Source of the DNA: Tethya wilhelma
Taxonomy: Eukaryota > Porifera > Demospongiae > Tethyida > Tethyidae
DNA: 64,000 bases
NCBI GenBank assembly: GCA_964030475.1
Contig: CAXIPT010000006.1
Location: forward strand, 2,040,817-2,104,816
Direction of reading: 5' to 3'
Made by a program: the position numbers and the translations under genes. Positions 1 to 10,967 of the stretch are shown here, one piece after another. Within the stretch, counting starts at the first letter, position 1. Each line of letters starts with the position of its first letter. A model generated the notes under the pieces. The model saw nothing but the letters and a program-made list of their open reading frames with translations. It ran no database searches and had not been told where the DNA came from.

Positions 1-755
1 CTGCCGTTCTCTCCTTCTCGGCTATATCTTATCAACAATACGATCAGTGATAACCCCAATCGAGATTATAGAGGTTCATGATACTAGTGATCTCCTGAAA
101 AAGTTTGGTTACCATAGCAACCTTCTAAGGTTTCCGCCTAATTAACTATTCATAGTTTAGGGTGTTTCTTTGACCGATCATTATTTACATGAATATTCAT
201 TATTTTGGAACAAGATTTTGGTAACATGAAAACAAAAGGCCAAAAATTTGTTGTATAGCAAAGAAATTAGGAAAAGCTATTTGATATTCTGTAGATCTGA
301 ATTTTAATTCAGGCAAAATTTCAATCATTTTCAAGGTGACCCGGGCCTTAAGTGCGCAGAGAGTATCAAGGAATGTAGTACCTATGAAAAGAACTTACTT
401 TGTGCTGTCAAAGTTGGCTCAACACATTCTGGTTCTCTGGAAATCCTTTTCAAGTAAGTCAGTTAGGAAGTAAGTACGTTAGCAGAACAAAAATGGCACT
501 ATGGTGGCTTCCCACTAGCGCCCTCCACGAGTGCCAAGGAAAGTTTTTGTGAGTTTTAGGCCTTGCAGACAATTGATAATCTGTCAGTGAGAGCCTCTGA
601 GCAAGTTTGAAGGTTTAATTTTGTTTTGCTAGATTTTTATGATCATAAACATTTTGTATTGTGTCTATGGGACATTCGGCCCATTCCTACTATACGTACT
701 ACCGTACGTATGATAATATTATAGCAGTTAACAACAGGCAATTATTTTACTTCAG
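1..755. other. Sequence upstream of the phosphatase exons
   Basis: No exon could be supported here. The phosphatase reading frame enters at 756 in phase 1, so upstream exons must exist, possibly outside the window. Positions about 595-715 match, inverted, the sequence at about 12698-12820, which marks a dispersed repeat whose end carries the TAGGAATGGGCC-type sequence seen at several places in the window. Confidence 0.4.
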
Positions 756-1479
756 CTGAGAATTACCGTGTGATTCTGAAAGGGGAATTCCCCGATTACA
801 TCAATGCAAGTAACATCGATGTGAGTTGAATTGTCTTATGAATTTGTACACCTTTACCATGCAATTTCCATCCACTGCATGAGCATATGCAAGACTTGAT
901 GATTAAGCTACTACATAACACATACGTAACATAAACTATAAACACCCAGGGGTACAAACAGAAGAGGGCTTACATCATAGCCGAGGGTCCAATGGAGTCC
1001 ACAGTGAGGAACTTCTGGAAGGTGGTCAGTGACAGGAAGTGTGGAGTCATCGTCATGTGCTCTGGCCTGGTTGAGAATGGAGAGGTAAGTAGATCAGTTG
1101 GTTGCTCTTCACCCTCTGTACAAAATCATGACTCAGCTCTTGATTTCTGCAGTTAAAATCACAATGTTGAATCAATAATATAGTAAATCACTTGTGACTG
1201 ATGCACAAAAAATTTTCTTTTAAGTTGCAGCATTAAGGCACTAGTCTAGGATTTTGACAGATAATTATGAGCACTATGCGTAATGCTTGCTTACATATAG
1301 ACCGTCTATACATAGAAGAACCGGTACAATACAGGAATAGAAACTTGATTTGCACACAACACACACTAATAAATTGAATCACAGCTACAGTGATACTATA
1401 GTGGGTGTTACTTCAGGACAATGGACAACATGCATGTGTTTTTATTATCTTAGATGGCTTTGGCATCAACAGAGTATAT

Positions 1480-1522
<43 letters not shown>

Positions 1523-2755
1523 TGTGAGTGTGTGTGAGTGTGTGTGTGTTACAGTTTGTAGTAAAAAAATAGCCAAAAAATAGCAGTTAATTGTTTGATG
1601 TTCAAAAAAATTTTTCTCATGGGCTATTGATCTTATATTAAATTTTATGCACTCCTGTGCTTTCTATAGGAATCAAGTGTCCAATATTGGCCAGAGAGTG
1701 GTAGTACAAAGTATGGTGAGTACACTGTTGCTCTTCTTGATCAGGAAGAATGCCCGGGGTACACCTTAAGAAAATTAAACATTGAAACTGAAAAGGTACC
1801 ATAATTATATTCATAGATCACTTGTAACCATGCAATGAAACATATGACTATACTGTGGCATTCAACTACACATACAGAAACCTCCTCAGCAAATGACTCA
1901 GTTCCACATCACCAACTGGGATGTGAGTGGACAGTGTTCCAACCTCAAGTCCATTACTGATGTCATTGAGAATGTCTCAATAGCTCAGAGAAGAACTGGA
2001 AACAACCCCATACTAGTGCACTGCCAGTGAGTGGGGCTTTATAACAAAAAAAAATCAAATTGCTCATGAAATGGGCCACTATATTACTGCTTCATTCGTC
2101 ACATAATATAGCTAACTGCATGTTTGCATGGTGGGAAATCTATTAAGTTTCAACTAATATGACCAAGTAGCCTATGTATAAGCTTGCTATAGTAATTTGC
2201 AGATAAACTGAACTTTCATAGAATCTGATCTAGATGGGCACATAGTCTACACAAAAGCTATGAAAGTTTTTGCCAGCTATACCTAATGATTCTTTCTTCT
2301 TTCGCTCTCTTTCCTCTCAGTGATACTGTTGGTCGTAGTGCAATGTTCTGTGCCATCATGTCCACCATAGAGAGATGTAAAACTGAAGGAGTGGTGGATG
2401 TCTTCCAAGTCATCAAAGCTCTAAGGGTGCAAAAACCAGGAGCTATTGTCAACGTGGTAAGTAATCCTATAGCTTCACTAAAAGGCACCTCTTCATTGAA
2501 TCAAGATGCAAAACATAACTTCAAATTGAATGGAAATACTTTAGCACTGATAAAGAAAGATCTAAGAGTGTACGTGAGGCTACAACTAAAAATTGCAGTA
2601 GCAATCTTAAAGTGGCAACACATGATTGACTATTAACTATTGCAATTGTTATGGTGTTGATTATTTTTTTATCACAGGAGCAATATCATTTGGTGTTCAA
2701 AGCAGTGTTGACATATCTCGATTCGCTAGACACATACGCCAACTTTCAAATGTAG
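756..2755 (+). CDS. Receptor-type protein tyrosine phosphatase, C-terminal (D2-like) domain, copy a, 5' partial
   Basis: Exons by GT-AG boundaries and reading phase: 756-820, 950-1084, 1670-1795, 1878-2026, 2321-2456, 2678-2755, ending in TAG. The translation shows PTP landmarks in order: DYINASNID, the AEGP...TVRNFW segment, a WPD-loop region reading FHITNWD, and the signature HCHDTVGRS split by a phase-2 intron. The P-loop keeps Cys-x5-Arg, but the usual Ser-Ala-Gly-Val after the cysteine is His-Asp-Thr-Val, and the WPD motif is not intact (N-W-D). Those are the typical losses of a membrane-distal D2 pseudophosphatase, so weak or no catalysis is inferred. The reading ends 24 residues after an EQY motif, as PTP domains do. 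The N-terminal half of the domain, any D1 domain, the transmembrane segment and the ectodomain are not visible. A second copy lies at 6162-7105. Confidence 0.8.
1482..1550. repeat. (TG)n microsatellite
   Basis: A long TG tract with interspersed GAGTGTGAG variants lies in the phosphatase intron before 1670. The same tract with the same variants precedes phosphatase copy b at about 5978-6040, and homology between the two copies begins there. Confidence 0.85.
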
Positions 2756-3220
2756 TGTGTGTACAAGCAACTCAGACAAGTATAAATTATAACATTTACT
2801 AGCAATGAACAAACTACATCAAATCCTTGTAAGAATGTATTTGTGATCACTAGCTGCAATTATTCAACGTAAATCAAGAACTGAAATAAAAAGTGCATTA
2901 ATATTAGATTGGTATTTGTAAATTCTAGTTATAGTACGCATGCATACATGTTACATAATCAGGTGTGAATCAATTGTGTGTGATTTTATAAATCATTTTT
3001 CGATACAGATGTTAAATATCCAATAATTATTATTATTATCAAAGATCAATGTACTATATAGCTATTGTGTGTTACTATTATTAATAGTTAGTTATTAAGC
3101 TACTAACCTGTCTTGTATCAAAGCCGGGTAGTCTGTTCAACACACACACACACATGCACGAGCAAGCAAGTCATGTTACTAACTGAGTCATCCCTTATCA
3201 CGACATCATCAAAGTCCAAA

Positions 3221-4318
3221 CTATCCATCCAAGTGGTCTTGTACGAAAGGTGTAGCATGGGTCCCATCGCAAAAGGGGCGTGTCCCAGTCTGTTTACAGC
3301 CACACAGGAATGCCTGAGGCTCTGCGACTTCGACAGTGAATTTGACGGGGGTGAAACCACTCCCCTTGTGGCTACCGTCGCACCACGGTTGTTTGCGACT
3401 TAGACCACACCTGCACCAAAAGTACTTCTTACCTAGAGAAAGGGGAATTGAAAAATGGCAAAAGAAGAGACTATCAATTTGTAGAGAAATGATTATATGT
3501 TAGCCTCGTACCCAGGCCACTCCCTCTTTTTAGTGTTTCACGCTAAAGAGGGAGTGGCCTGGGTACAAGACTAATTATATGTTATGTTATTGCCAGGCAT
3601 GCAAACATTAGTAATGTGGAATGCTTACATATTTCCAACTAAGAAGTCAGCTATGTCATGAATGCATCTACCAGTATTTCATAACCCTCCCCCCTCTTCC
3701 CTCACTTTCCATCCCCCATTTTACTTTTGTTCTGGTGGGAAAAGCTCTCTGAAAAATTGTAGTTTTGCATGGGGAGGAGGTAGTAGGGGGGAGTGCCCAG
3801 CACCTACCCCTCTTTGGGGGAAAGCCTGATCTACAAGTGTCTATATACTTATATTGCAGCACTTATACTCATTAAGAGTATATATCGCTGAAAATACAGT
3901 GCTCTAGAGAAATGAAACATACTTCTCAATGTTGGACAGCTATCTAGCTATCCACATTGCAATAGAACATACCAGGTTGTAGGTTAACCTCGAAAGGTTC
4001 TTTTGAAGCAATTTGACCTGAATGAATGGAGAGAAGTACATTATAATAAGACACACTCACACACATACACACATTCACACTATTATCTAAGCATCACAAT
4101 ATAATGAGGTAGCTATAGTACAAGTACTGAAAGTGATGAAAGAAACTTGAAAAAAAGATTGAAAAAGTACCATTTTCATCCTCAGTTTTACTGCAAAATC
4201 CTCTTCCATGGTTTCTCCATGCTACAGCTGCTTGTCTTGTAGCACTCAGAAACGATGGAGCTTTCAAAATGCTCGCAAATCCACTCTTCAGTTGAAGAGA
4301 GAGTTTGGTGAATGCCAT
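3221..4318 (-). CDS. CISD3: CISD3-like mitochondrial CDGSH iron-sulfur protein, copy a
   Basis: Three exons read on the minus strand: 4318-4171, 4017-3973, 3432-3221, giving 134 residues. Exon 1 encodes a basic, Ser-rich, acid-poor N-terminus that fits a mitochondrial presequence. Exon 3 carries two complete CDGSH motifs, CRCGLSRKQPWCDGSH and CGCKQTGTRPFCDGTH, each with the 3Cys-1His pattern that binds one [2Fe-2S] cluster. Two CDGSH motifs on one chain plus a presequence are the hallmark of CISD3/MiNT, a matrix protein. CISD1 and CISD2 have one motif and a membrane anchor. Exon 3 lacks an upstream in-frame ATG, which fits its being internal. The gene is divergent from the aminopeptidase, with 151 bp between start codons. 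A second copy lies at 13144-14182 with the same exon lengths (148, 45, 212). Confidence 0.88.
3501..3573. mobile_element. 73-bp fold-back element with 9-bp target duplication
   Basis: The element is an almost perfect palindrome: TAGCCTCGTACCCAGGCCAC at the left end and its complement (with AGTCTTG) at the right, around a short loop. It is bordered by ATTATATGT at 3492-3500 and again at 3574-3582. The homologous site in the second copy (about 13418-13426) has ATTATATGT once and no insert. The empty site makes this a real insertion. Related fold-backs built on CCCAGGC arms occur at about 12603-12655. Confidence 0.85.
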
Positions 4319-4469
4319 TGTTTGGTAATGGTCGTTTTTTTGGCGCGAAACGAAGCAATTACGCGCCAATTATTTGAACTTTAAACCAAACTTTAAACTT
4401 TGATCTTTGACCTAAGCACTAAATCTGCTGAATCAGCACAAGATTATCTCCCCGCGTGGCATGTAAAAG
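4319..4469. promoter_or_regulatory. Bidirectional CISD3/LAP promoter with E2F-like and MARE-like palindromes
   Basis: The 151 bp between the two divergent start codons hold TTTGGCGCGAAA (4339-4350), which fits the E2F consensus on both strands, a nearby ACGCGCCAA (4361-4369), and the 13-bp palindrome TGCTGAATCAGCA (4426-4438). The palindrome differs from the Maf/bZIP T-MARE only at the central base. All three are also present in the second copy. Function is inferred from motif identity and position. Confidence 0.5.
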
Positions 4470-5625
4470 ATGGCCTATCTCTCTCCTAGAGCCTTCCAAG
4501 CTGTTATTCAAAGACCCTCCACTCTTTTTAGAAGCTTTTCTTCAAGACTTTGTGTATCTGGAAGTCTCAGAGCAGCAGGAAAAAGAACCACACAATCTGT
4601 GTCTGTATTTCTACCACAACAGCACTATTCTACGACAGAAGAGGTATGAAGAAAGCTTTTTAATATCTACTTTATTGTACCTACCTGTCAGTAAACTGTA
4701 AACTGTGCACTATATACTGTACACCATGATACTGTATACTTTGTACTGCGTACTGTATACTGTGTACTGCATACTGTATACTGCGTACTGCATACTGTAT
4801 ACTGCGTACTGCATACTGTATACTGCGTACTGCATACTGTATACTGCGTACTGCATACTGTATACAGCGTACTGCATACTGTATACTGCGTACTGCATAC
4901 TGTATACAGCGTACAGTACACTGTATACTGTACACTGTATATTGTATGCAGTGTAGTGAGGAGTTATCTGGCCAAGGTATTGTGGTTGGTTGTTACGACA
5001 CTGGTAAAGAAAATGGTGCCTATGAGCTGACTGAATGTGCCAAAGAAATCGATCTTCAGACGCACGGAAAACTAGTACACATGATCAATGTGTGAGTTGT
5101 TGTGTTGTTGACGATTTGAAGTGTTTTATTTTTTTTGAGATTAAAGGAACTGTGTCACTGTATGAGCACTGTTTTGTTACTAAAAATAAAATGCATGACA
5201 TTCTATGACAGTTGGTGACATTTTTGGTTTTGTTTCTAGCGCATTCTGGGAGCCTTGTCCGGATATTAGCTCCATGTATTGTGCGTTTGTCAACCAAAAA
5301 GCGTCATAAAATGTCTCCCATTTTATATTTTTGGTAACAAAACTGCACTTGTATATATATAGACACAGTTCCTTTAACTGATTTAGTTCTGGTGGCAAGC
5401 TGAAGAAGGGGGATTCCCGTCTCTTCTATGACATCACTGCTGATAATGCACATGTGGTTGTAGTGGGCGTTGGCAGTAAAGGTGATAATGAGGAGGCCCC
5501 TGATAATTTGGAGGATATTGATGAAAAGAAGCAGGACATTCGTTCAGCAGCTGCCATTGGCACTAAAGTCCTACAGAAGGCTAGAATCAAAGATGTGCTG
5601 ATGGACAACTTTGATGACGCTAAAG
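4470..5625 (+). CDS. Leucyl aminopeptidase (M17 family), copy a, exons 1-3 only
   Basis: Exons 4470-4643, 4952-5091 and 5387-5625 reproduce exons 1-3 of the complete gene at 14334-25996 with identical lengths (174, 140, 239) and phases. Exon 1 encodes a Ser/Arg-rich presequence-like N-terminus starting MAYLSPRAF. Exon 3 encodes the N-terminal-domain stretch containing [14 protein letters not shown]. No exon 4 follows: the intron runs into TG and TC tracts and the N at 5940, after which phosphatase copy b begins. This copy is therefore truncated by an assembly seam, or is a partial duplicate. It does not contain the catalytic domain. Confidence 0.82.
4730..4950. repeat. 21-bp minisatellite in LAP intron 1
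   Basis: The unit TACTGTATACTGCGTACTGC plus A is repeated about eight times with minor variants and abuts the exon 2 acceptor. Because the unit is a multiple of three and stop-free in most frames, it produces long spurious open frames on both strands. The second copy (about 14560-14690) has far fewer and more degenerate units, so the array length differs between copies. Confidence 0.88.
5141..5377. mobile_element. piggyBac-like MITE with TTAA ends, LAP intron 2 (copy a)
   Basis: Terminal inverted repeats of about 60 bp begin TTAAAGGAACTGTGTC and end with the complement GACACAGTTCCTTTAA, so TTAA lies at both edges. No coding capacity. TTAA target use is characteristic of piggyBac-type elements. 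The equivalent element lies at 14880-15142 in the second copy, so it predates the duplication or haplotype split. Confidence 0.65.
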
Positions 5626-5838
5626 GTAAAAATAAAGTTGGCTTATATAGTTCCTTTATTCTAGATCAAGAGTAAAGAATGGCCTACAGGAAGAGTGTTT
5701 AAAATAGTACATGTATCTTATTGTTAATGATGTTCCATATGCAAAGCCTTTCAGTTTGTTAAAATGAATGATTTCTGTTTATAAGCATGTTTGTTGGGCA
5801 ATGTAATCATGATTTATACTTTTCTTTCTGTATTTGTG

Positions 5839-5905
5839 TGTGTGTGTGTGTATGTGTGTGTCTGTGTGTACTCTGTATGTGTATTTGCTTGTATATCTCT
5901 CTCTC

Positions 5906-5939
<34 letters not shown>

Positions 5940-5940
5940 N
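5839..5940. repeat. (TG)n and (TC)n tracts ending in a single N (assembly seam)
   Basis: A TG tract, then a TC tract, then one N at 5940. Sequence before it belongs to aminopeptidase copy a and sequence after it soon becomes phosphatase copy b. The N probably joins two contigs. Confidence 0.8.
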
Positions 5941-5975
5941 TCTTTTCAAGTTCAATTGTGGTTACTATACTCGCT

Positions 5976-6014
<39 letters not shown>

Positions 6015-6161
6015 TGTGAGTGTGTGTGAGTGTGTGTGTGTTACAGTTTGTAGTAAAAAAATAGCCAAAAAATAGCAGTTAATTGTTTGATGTTCAAAAA
6101 AATTTTTCTCATGGGCTATTGATCTTATATTAAATTTTATGCACTCCTGTGCTTTCTATAG

Positions 6162-7105
6162 GAATCAAGTGTCCAATATTGGCCAGAGAGTGGTAGTACA
6201 AAGTATGGTGAGTACACTGTTGCTCTTCTTGATCAGGAAGAATGCCCGGGGTACACCTTAAGAAAATTAAACATTGAAACGCTGAATGTAAGTAATACTA
6301 TATGAAAATAAAATAAGTTAACACTATGTATAATTATAGCAACCGTAATACTAACTGAATGAGAAAATACTCGCACATGGTTTGATCAATAATACATGCA
6401 GAAACCTCCACAGCAAGTGACTCAGTTCCACATCACTAACTGGGAGGCAAATGGGCAGTGTTCAAACCTCAAGTCCATCACTGATGTCATTGAGAGTGTC
6501 TCAATAGCTCAGAGGAGAACTGGAAATAACCCCATACTAGTGCACTGCCAGTGAGTGGCTACCTTGGCAATAGTCTTTTCACAAACAGATTATGATCCCT
6601 GACTAACGTTAAGAATGTTATTTTCACAAAACATTCTCACTACTCATACGTAACGATACTTACTAATTTCTTTCTTCTCCTCTCAGTGACACTGTTGGTC
6701 GTAGTGCCATGTTCTGTGCCATCATGTCCACCATAGAGAGTCAGATGTAAGACTGAGGGAGTGGTGGACGTCTTCCAAGTCATCAAAGCTCTAAGGGTAC
6801 AAAAACCAGGAGCTGTACTCAATGTGGTAAGCAAACAAGGTAGCATCATTAGCAAGCTCCTCGATCTTTCACAAAGTGTATTTATAAATTGGATACAAAT
6901 TATATTTATAAAGAAAGAGCCTGGGACGAGGCTACAATTAGAACAGATCAATAGTAACATAAACTATAGCAACACCATTACTAGTAACCATTAAATTTTT
7001 ATGGTGCGTATAAATTTTCATGTACAGGAGCAATACCAATTGGTGTTTAAAGGGGTGTTGACATATCTCGATTCACTGGACACATATGCGAACTTTCAAA
7101 TATAG
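6162..7105 (+). pseudogene. Receptor-type protein tyrosine phosphatase, copy b, frameshifted fragment
   Basis: Exons 6162-6287, 6402-6550, 6687-6826 and 7028-7105 correspond to the last four exons of the copy at 756-2755. The splice sites are conserved and the substitutions are mostly conservative, for example in the WPD-region exon. The P-loop exon is 140 bp instead of 136. A 4-bp insertion at about 6741-6744 (after ACCATAGAGAG) shifts the frame and gives TAA at 6748-6750, a few residues past the signature. If real, this removes the last third of the domain. If an assembly error, the copy would be an ordinary allele. The two 5' exons of copy a are absent because the sequence begins at the seam at 5940. 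The product would otherwise have the same D2-like pseudophosphatase features. Confidence 0.75.
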
Positions 7106-8319
7106 CGTACAATTCAGACAAGTAAACACTACCATTTATTGGCAATGAACTAAAGCTAAACCTGTATGATTGTGTGTAATTGATAGTTATAGCTAATTTT
7201 GTCAAGTTGAAAACAAGAACAAACATACTGATAGTGATTGCATATATTCAGCAGATTTATGTATTGTTGTTAGTAGAGTATGTAGACGTGCATAATTATT
7301 CATTGTGTGTGAAATATTTTATATTGTGTACTGTATAGAGGGAAACTTCACTGGTCCAAATTTTGCGGTATTGGTCATTTCAGAAAATAGTCAAATTTTC
7401 ATGATTCAAATTTTTTGTGAAATGTTGATCATGACAAACTTGAAGCATTATTACAAACACACCTGTTTACAATTTTGCAAATTTTTTTGTGATCAGATCA
7501 TAACTGTGAAAATGGCGAAAAATTGAACCCCGTGAAATTCCCATTGTTTATAGGAAATCATTTCAATACAATGTTACAGAATCTGATGTTATTACTATTA
7601 TTACTCCTATAGACGTGCAATAATTGAGGTGAACCTGAGTGAGCCTCATTAATTGGAACATTGAGCAACTGTCACGCCATTGACAATGCAAAATGGAAAT
7701 AGCTATTATATAGGATACTCAAATTCAACGAAAATACACAAAAATTTACAACACCTAGTGTAATCACGTGGAAAGACTTCATTTACACATAAAGGATGAT
7801 ATAGGATCGAAATTTTGTGAAACAAAGCTTGAGGCTAGACATTAATGAAGCAAGGAAAAGGCTAGGCTTATGTAAAATGACCTGCCAGAAGCTTCAGAAT
7901 GAGTTCAGCAATTTAATTGGTTCCTACATATGCTTTGTCAAACCTAGCAACAAATCAACGCCTTCAGCACGGTCACATTAAATCCCAGGCAACAAGATAG
8001 CTACTGTAACTCTGATAAAATTTGAGCCATGGTGACTCGCAAAAATTAATATGCTTTAGGTAGCTAGCAATCCAGTGCTAAAAGGATTACAGTTGGTTCA
8101 GGCTCACCTCATGATGATGTTTTATCTGACCATTTTGTTTTTCTGCAGTAATGGTCACTTCCTCAGAATATACTGCATGCACTAATAAAAACAGGAAGTA
8201 GGGGGACATAACTAATCAGTTGTTGTATCTACAAATTATTATAAAAATAATTAGTAAAGGCAGATTCACTTCCAGTCTAGCTATTTTTATCCTTGAATGC
8301 TATTATATAATAGTGAGCT
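7106..8319. other. Intergenic region with MITE-like sequence
   Basis: No gene seen. Positions about 7335-7560 look like a degenerate fold-back element: GAGGGAAACTTCACTGG near the left end and CCGTGAAATTCCC near the right end, with GTGAAA-rich interior. Similar GTGAAAATT-type fragments recur near 30966-31110 and 40676-40715. Confidence 0.35.
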
Positions 8320-10655
8320 ATGATTAGTGTAGTCCACACCATCACCATTGCAGTGGCTGTCTTCATTAGCATTAAATTTTGTGCAAGCCAAGGTATTCCT
8401 ACAAAACTAAATCTTACTGGTATCATACACTCCATTACTACTATAGTGCCATAGAGAAACAAAGCCTTAATTTTTAGCTAATAAAATACAAACATAATAA
8501 TATTATTATAGTGCGTATAGTTTGGGCATGCACATTATTGTGTTATGTTTGAATTAAACCATAATTTTCTAGCTTTTTTCTCTATATTATAGATGATGGT
8601 ATTACTATCAGTCTAGGAGACAGGGTGATCCCTAACCATGGACTGGTGACTACTGAGGATATTGGAATTGATCCTACTGGAAGAAATTTAACAGTTGGGC
8701 TAAAGTGTAGCACTAATTATAGTGACTGCTGTTTGGATTTCAATCAAACCAATGCTATAATGAATGGCTGGAGTCCAAGTGGAATCGGAAGTTGGATATT
8801 TGCTCATAGTGGATTCTATGTTCCTCGTCAAATTCATCAACCTACCTACCTAGCTGGAATCACACGACATGAACAGGCAGTCTATGTCTTTCGTAACAAC
8901 GAAGCTGATAATAACCGAATCAATGGGATCTGGAGGTGTGTTATTCCTGACTCTAGTGGAGTATTGAGGACCAAGTATATAGGGATCTATGCCAATCAGA
9001 CGAGCAATAGTGGTGAGACATTCAATTCTTTTGTTTGTTTGTTTGTTTGCATGCTTGGGGAAAGAGGATCAAAATAATTTATCATACTGCGTTCAACATG
9101 CAGATCGAGTTTCAGAAGTATTTACTTGCTCAGTTTGATTAAGTCACAACTTAGTATGATATATATTGAATTCATAAAAGCCACTAACAGATGACAAAGA
9201 ATTAAACCCTGTAAACTCCTGCAAACTTGTATTATTATGTTCTTGTTCACAGGTTCTTTGTCAGCTATTGGGCCTATTCAAGTAAGTGAGAACACCCTCA
9301 CCTTCAGAACCACTGGAGGACCAGCTACAGTTGTTACTTGGACAAAAAATGGACTTGACATCTCATCTCTTAAAGACCAGGATCAGTACACAACATCACA
9401 GATAGTGCATTTAAAAGATGGAATACTCAGAGATGGAAACTATTCTAACATCCTGACAGTGAGAGGAAGACTCTCAGGAGTGTATGGAGTCAGTGTGACT
9501 AATGATAGGACAACAACACCTGTTACTGCACACATCACAGTGCTAGGTATTGGAAATGTGGAATGATTTCTATAATTTGATGATGCATTAAATGCAAGAA
9601 TTCTGTATGTGAACTTTACTATAACACAATAATTTGATATTTTTAGTTCCATCTGAAGCCCCTCAAAACCTCACTATAGTCAACTCCACCTCCACGACTG
9701 TGACCATATCTTGGTGTAGTCATGGATTAATTACACACTATCTTGTGTTTGTAGCAGCAGACAGTTTGGAAGACAGCAAAGCAATGATAATTTATGTTGA
9801 TGGACTAAATACTACTCTAGAGGGAGATCTGAGCTACACAGCCACTGGTCTCAATCCCTCCTCTAGTTATCGAATTATGGTTGCAGCTGTCAATAGCATT
9901 GGCGTGGGACCTTTTGCGAGTGTGGGAACCGAGAAAGGTTATTCATAAATAGCTTGTAAATGTTTTCCATTTAATTATGTGTTGTGTTATTAAAAAACAT
10001 TGAATGTTTTTTGTAGAAAAGTTAATAATTGGTCATCACTCCATATCCTTCTGAAAAATAACAGCAAGACTTAGTTTATATATGCAAACACATAATGTGT
10101 GCATGTTCAATAATATTATTATAGGCACTGGTACATCAACTCCAACAGAATCAACACCATCGATTACATCACCTTCGCTGTCATCAAGTACATGCACAAT
10201 TGCTTCCACTGCTGGAATGGCATCTGTGATTGTTCTTCTATTCACCATCATTGTATTCATCATTGTTGTTGCAGCTATCTGGTACAACAATATAGCTACT
10301 GTACAACTATTTGGGCTTAATTTTATTGACAATATAAATTTTGCTTATCAACTATTTCTTTAGGATGTGCCGAAATGAATTTAGCCACATGCCAAAACGT
10401 AAGACACAATAATTTAATGCATCTAATATTATGTCCTGGTTAGGCTTAAGTTAAGAACTTACAACTCATAACCACTGCTACATAGCAGCAGCAACAGGGG
10501 TTGAACAGTCACCACTTGAGTATGATGCAGTATATGTAGAAGCACAGAGTAAACTAGGTGAAGTTATCTACGATGAAATAAACCTCTCTGAGCCAACAAA
10601 GAACATCTCCATGAAGATGGAGACCTGCCCAGCTTATAAGAACATCAAAACTTGA
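8320..10655 (+). CDS. Ig-like/fibronectin III transmembrane receptor with ITIM-like tail
   Basis: Seven exons: 8320-8392, 8593-9012, 9253-9546, 9647-9937, 10125-10281, 10364-10398, 10486-10655, 479 residues in frame. Residues 1-22 form a signal peptide. Exon 2 (25-164) is a cysteine-containing Ig-like domain ending in a W-R-C motif. Exon 3 (165-262) resembles an Ig/cadherin-like sandwich (TWTKNG...YSNILTV). Exon 4 (263-359) is a fibronectin type III domain (APQNLTIVNS...YRIMVAAVNSIGVGP). Residues 364-382 are a Ser/Thr-rich stalk and 391-412 a transmembrane helix. The cytoplasmic tail has tyrosines at 436, 440, 452 and 474, and VIYDEI around Tyr452 matches the ITIM consensus. Domain exons are bounded by phase-1 introns. 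A cell-surface recognition receptor signalling through SH2-domain phosphatases is inferred. Ligand and closest named family are unknown. Two related gene fragments lie on the minus strand nearby. Confidence 0.75.
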
Positions 10656-10874
10656 TGCTGGTCTAACAATGCATGTCTATTGTGCATAGCAGTTGCATGT
10701 CTGTAATCACAATGCTTTCAATAAATTGATATACTGTTAGACTATAGATTTGTGTGCAGATAATAACTATACTATATAGTACTATAGAAACATTGTTAAT
10801 GTACTAGCAATAATTTTATTGTCCAAAATATTATATGAGTATTTAATATTATAGTAAAAATTTTGAAAAATAAG

Positions 10875-10966
10875 TAGTGTAGGAATGGGCAGTGCGGTAA
10901 AAAGTATTGGAACAAGGTAGGGTCTCAGTTTCGGCACATGACTACTTCATTTTTATTTTTTAACCC
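10875..10966. mobile_element. MITE terminal repeat (family of 55145-55504), left end
   Basis: TAGTGTAGGAATGGGCAGTG followed by a sequence ending in CACATGACTACTTCATTTTT matches the left end of the element at 55145 and, inverted, the segment at about 12125-12204. An N at 10967 follows directly. Confidence 0.7.
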
Positions 10967-10967
10967 N

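Noticed and set aside
360..460. Phosphatase exon upstream of 756, ending at a GTAAGT near 453
   Set aside because: The frame there shows no PTP similarity and the phase could not be tied to the exon at 756.
4705..4956. Tyr/Cys-rich repeat protein
   Set aside because: A 21-bp minisatellite in an intron, open in several frames on both strands.
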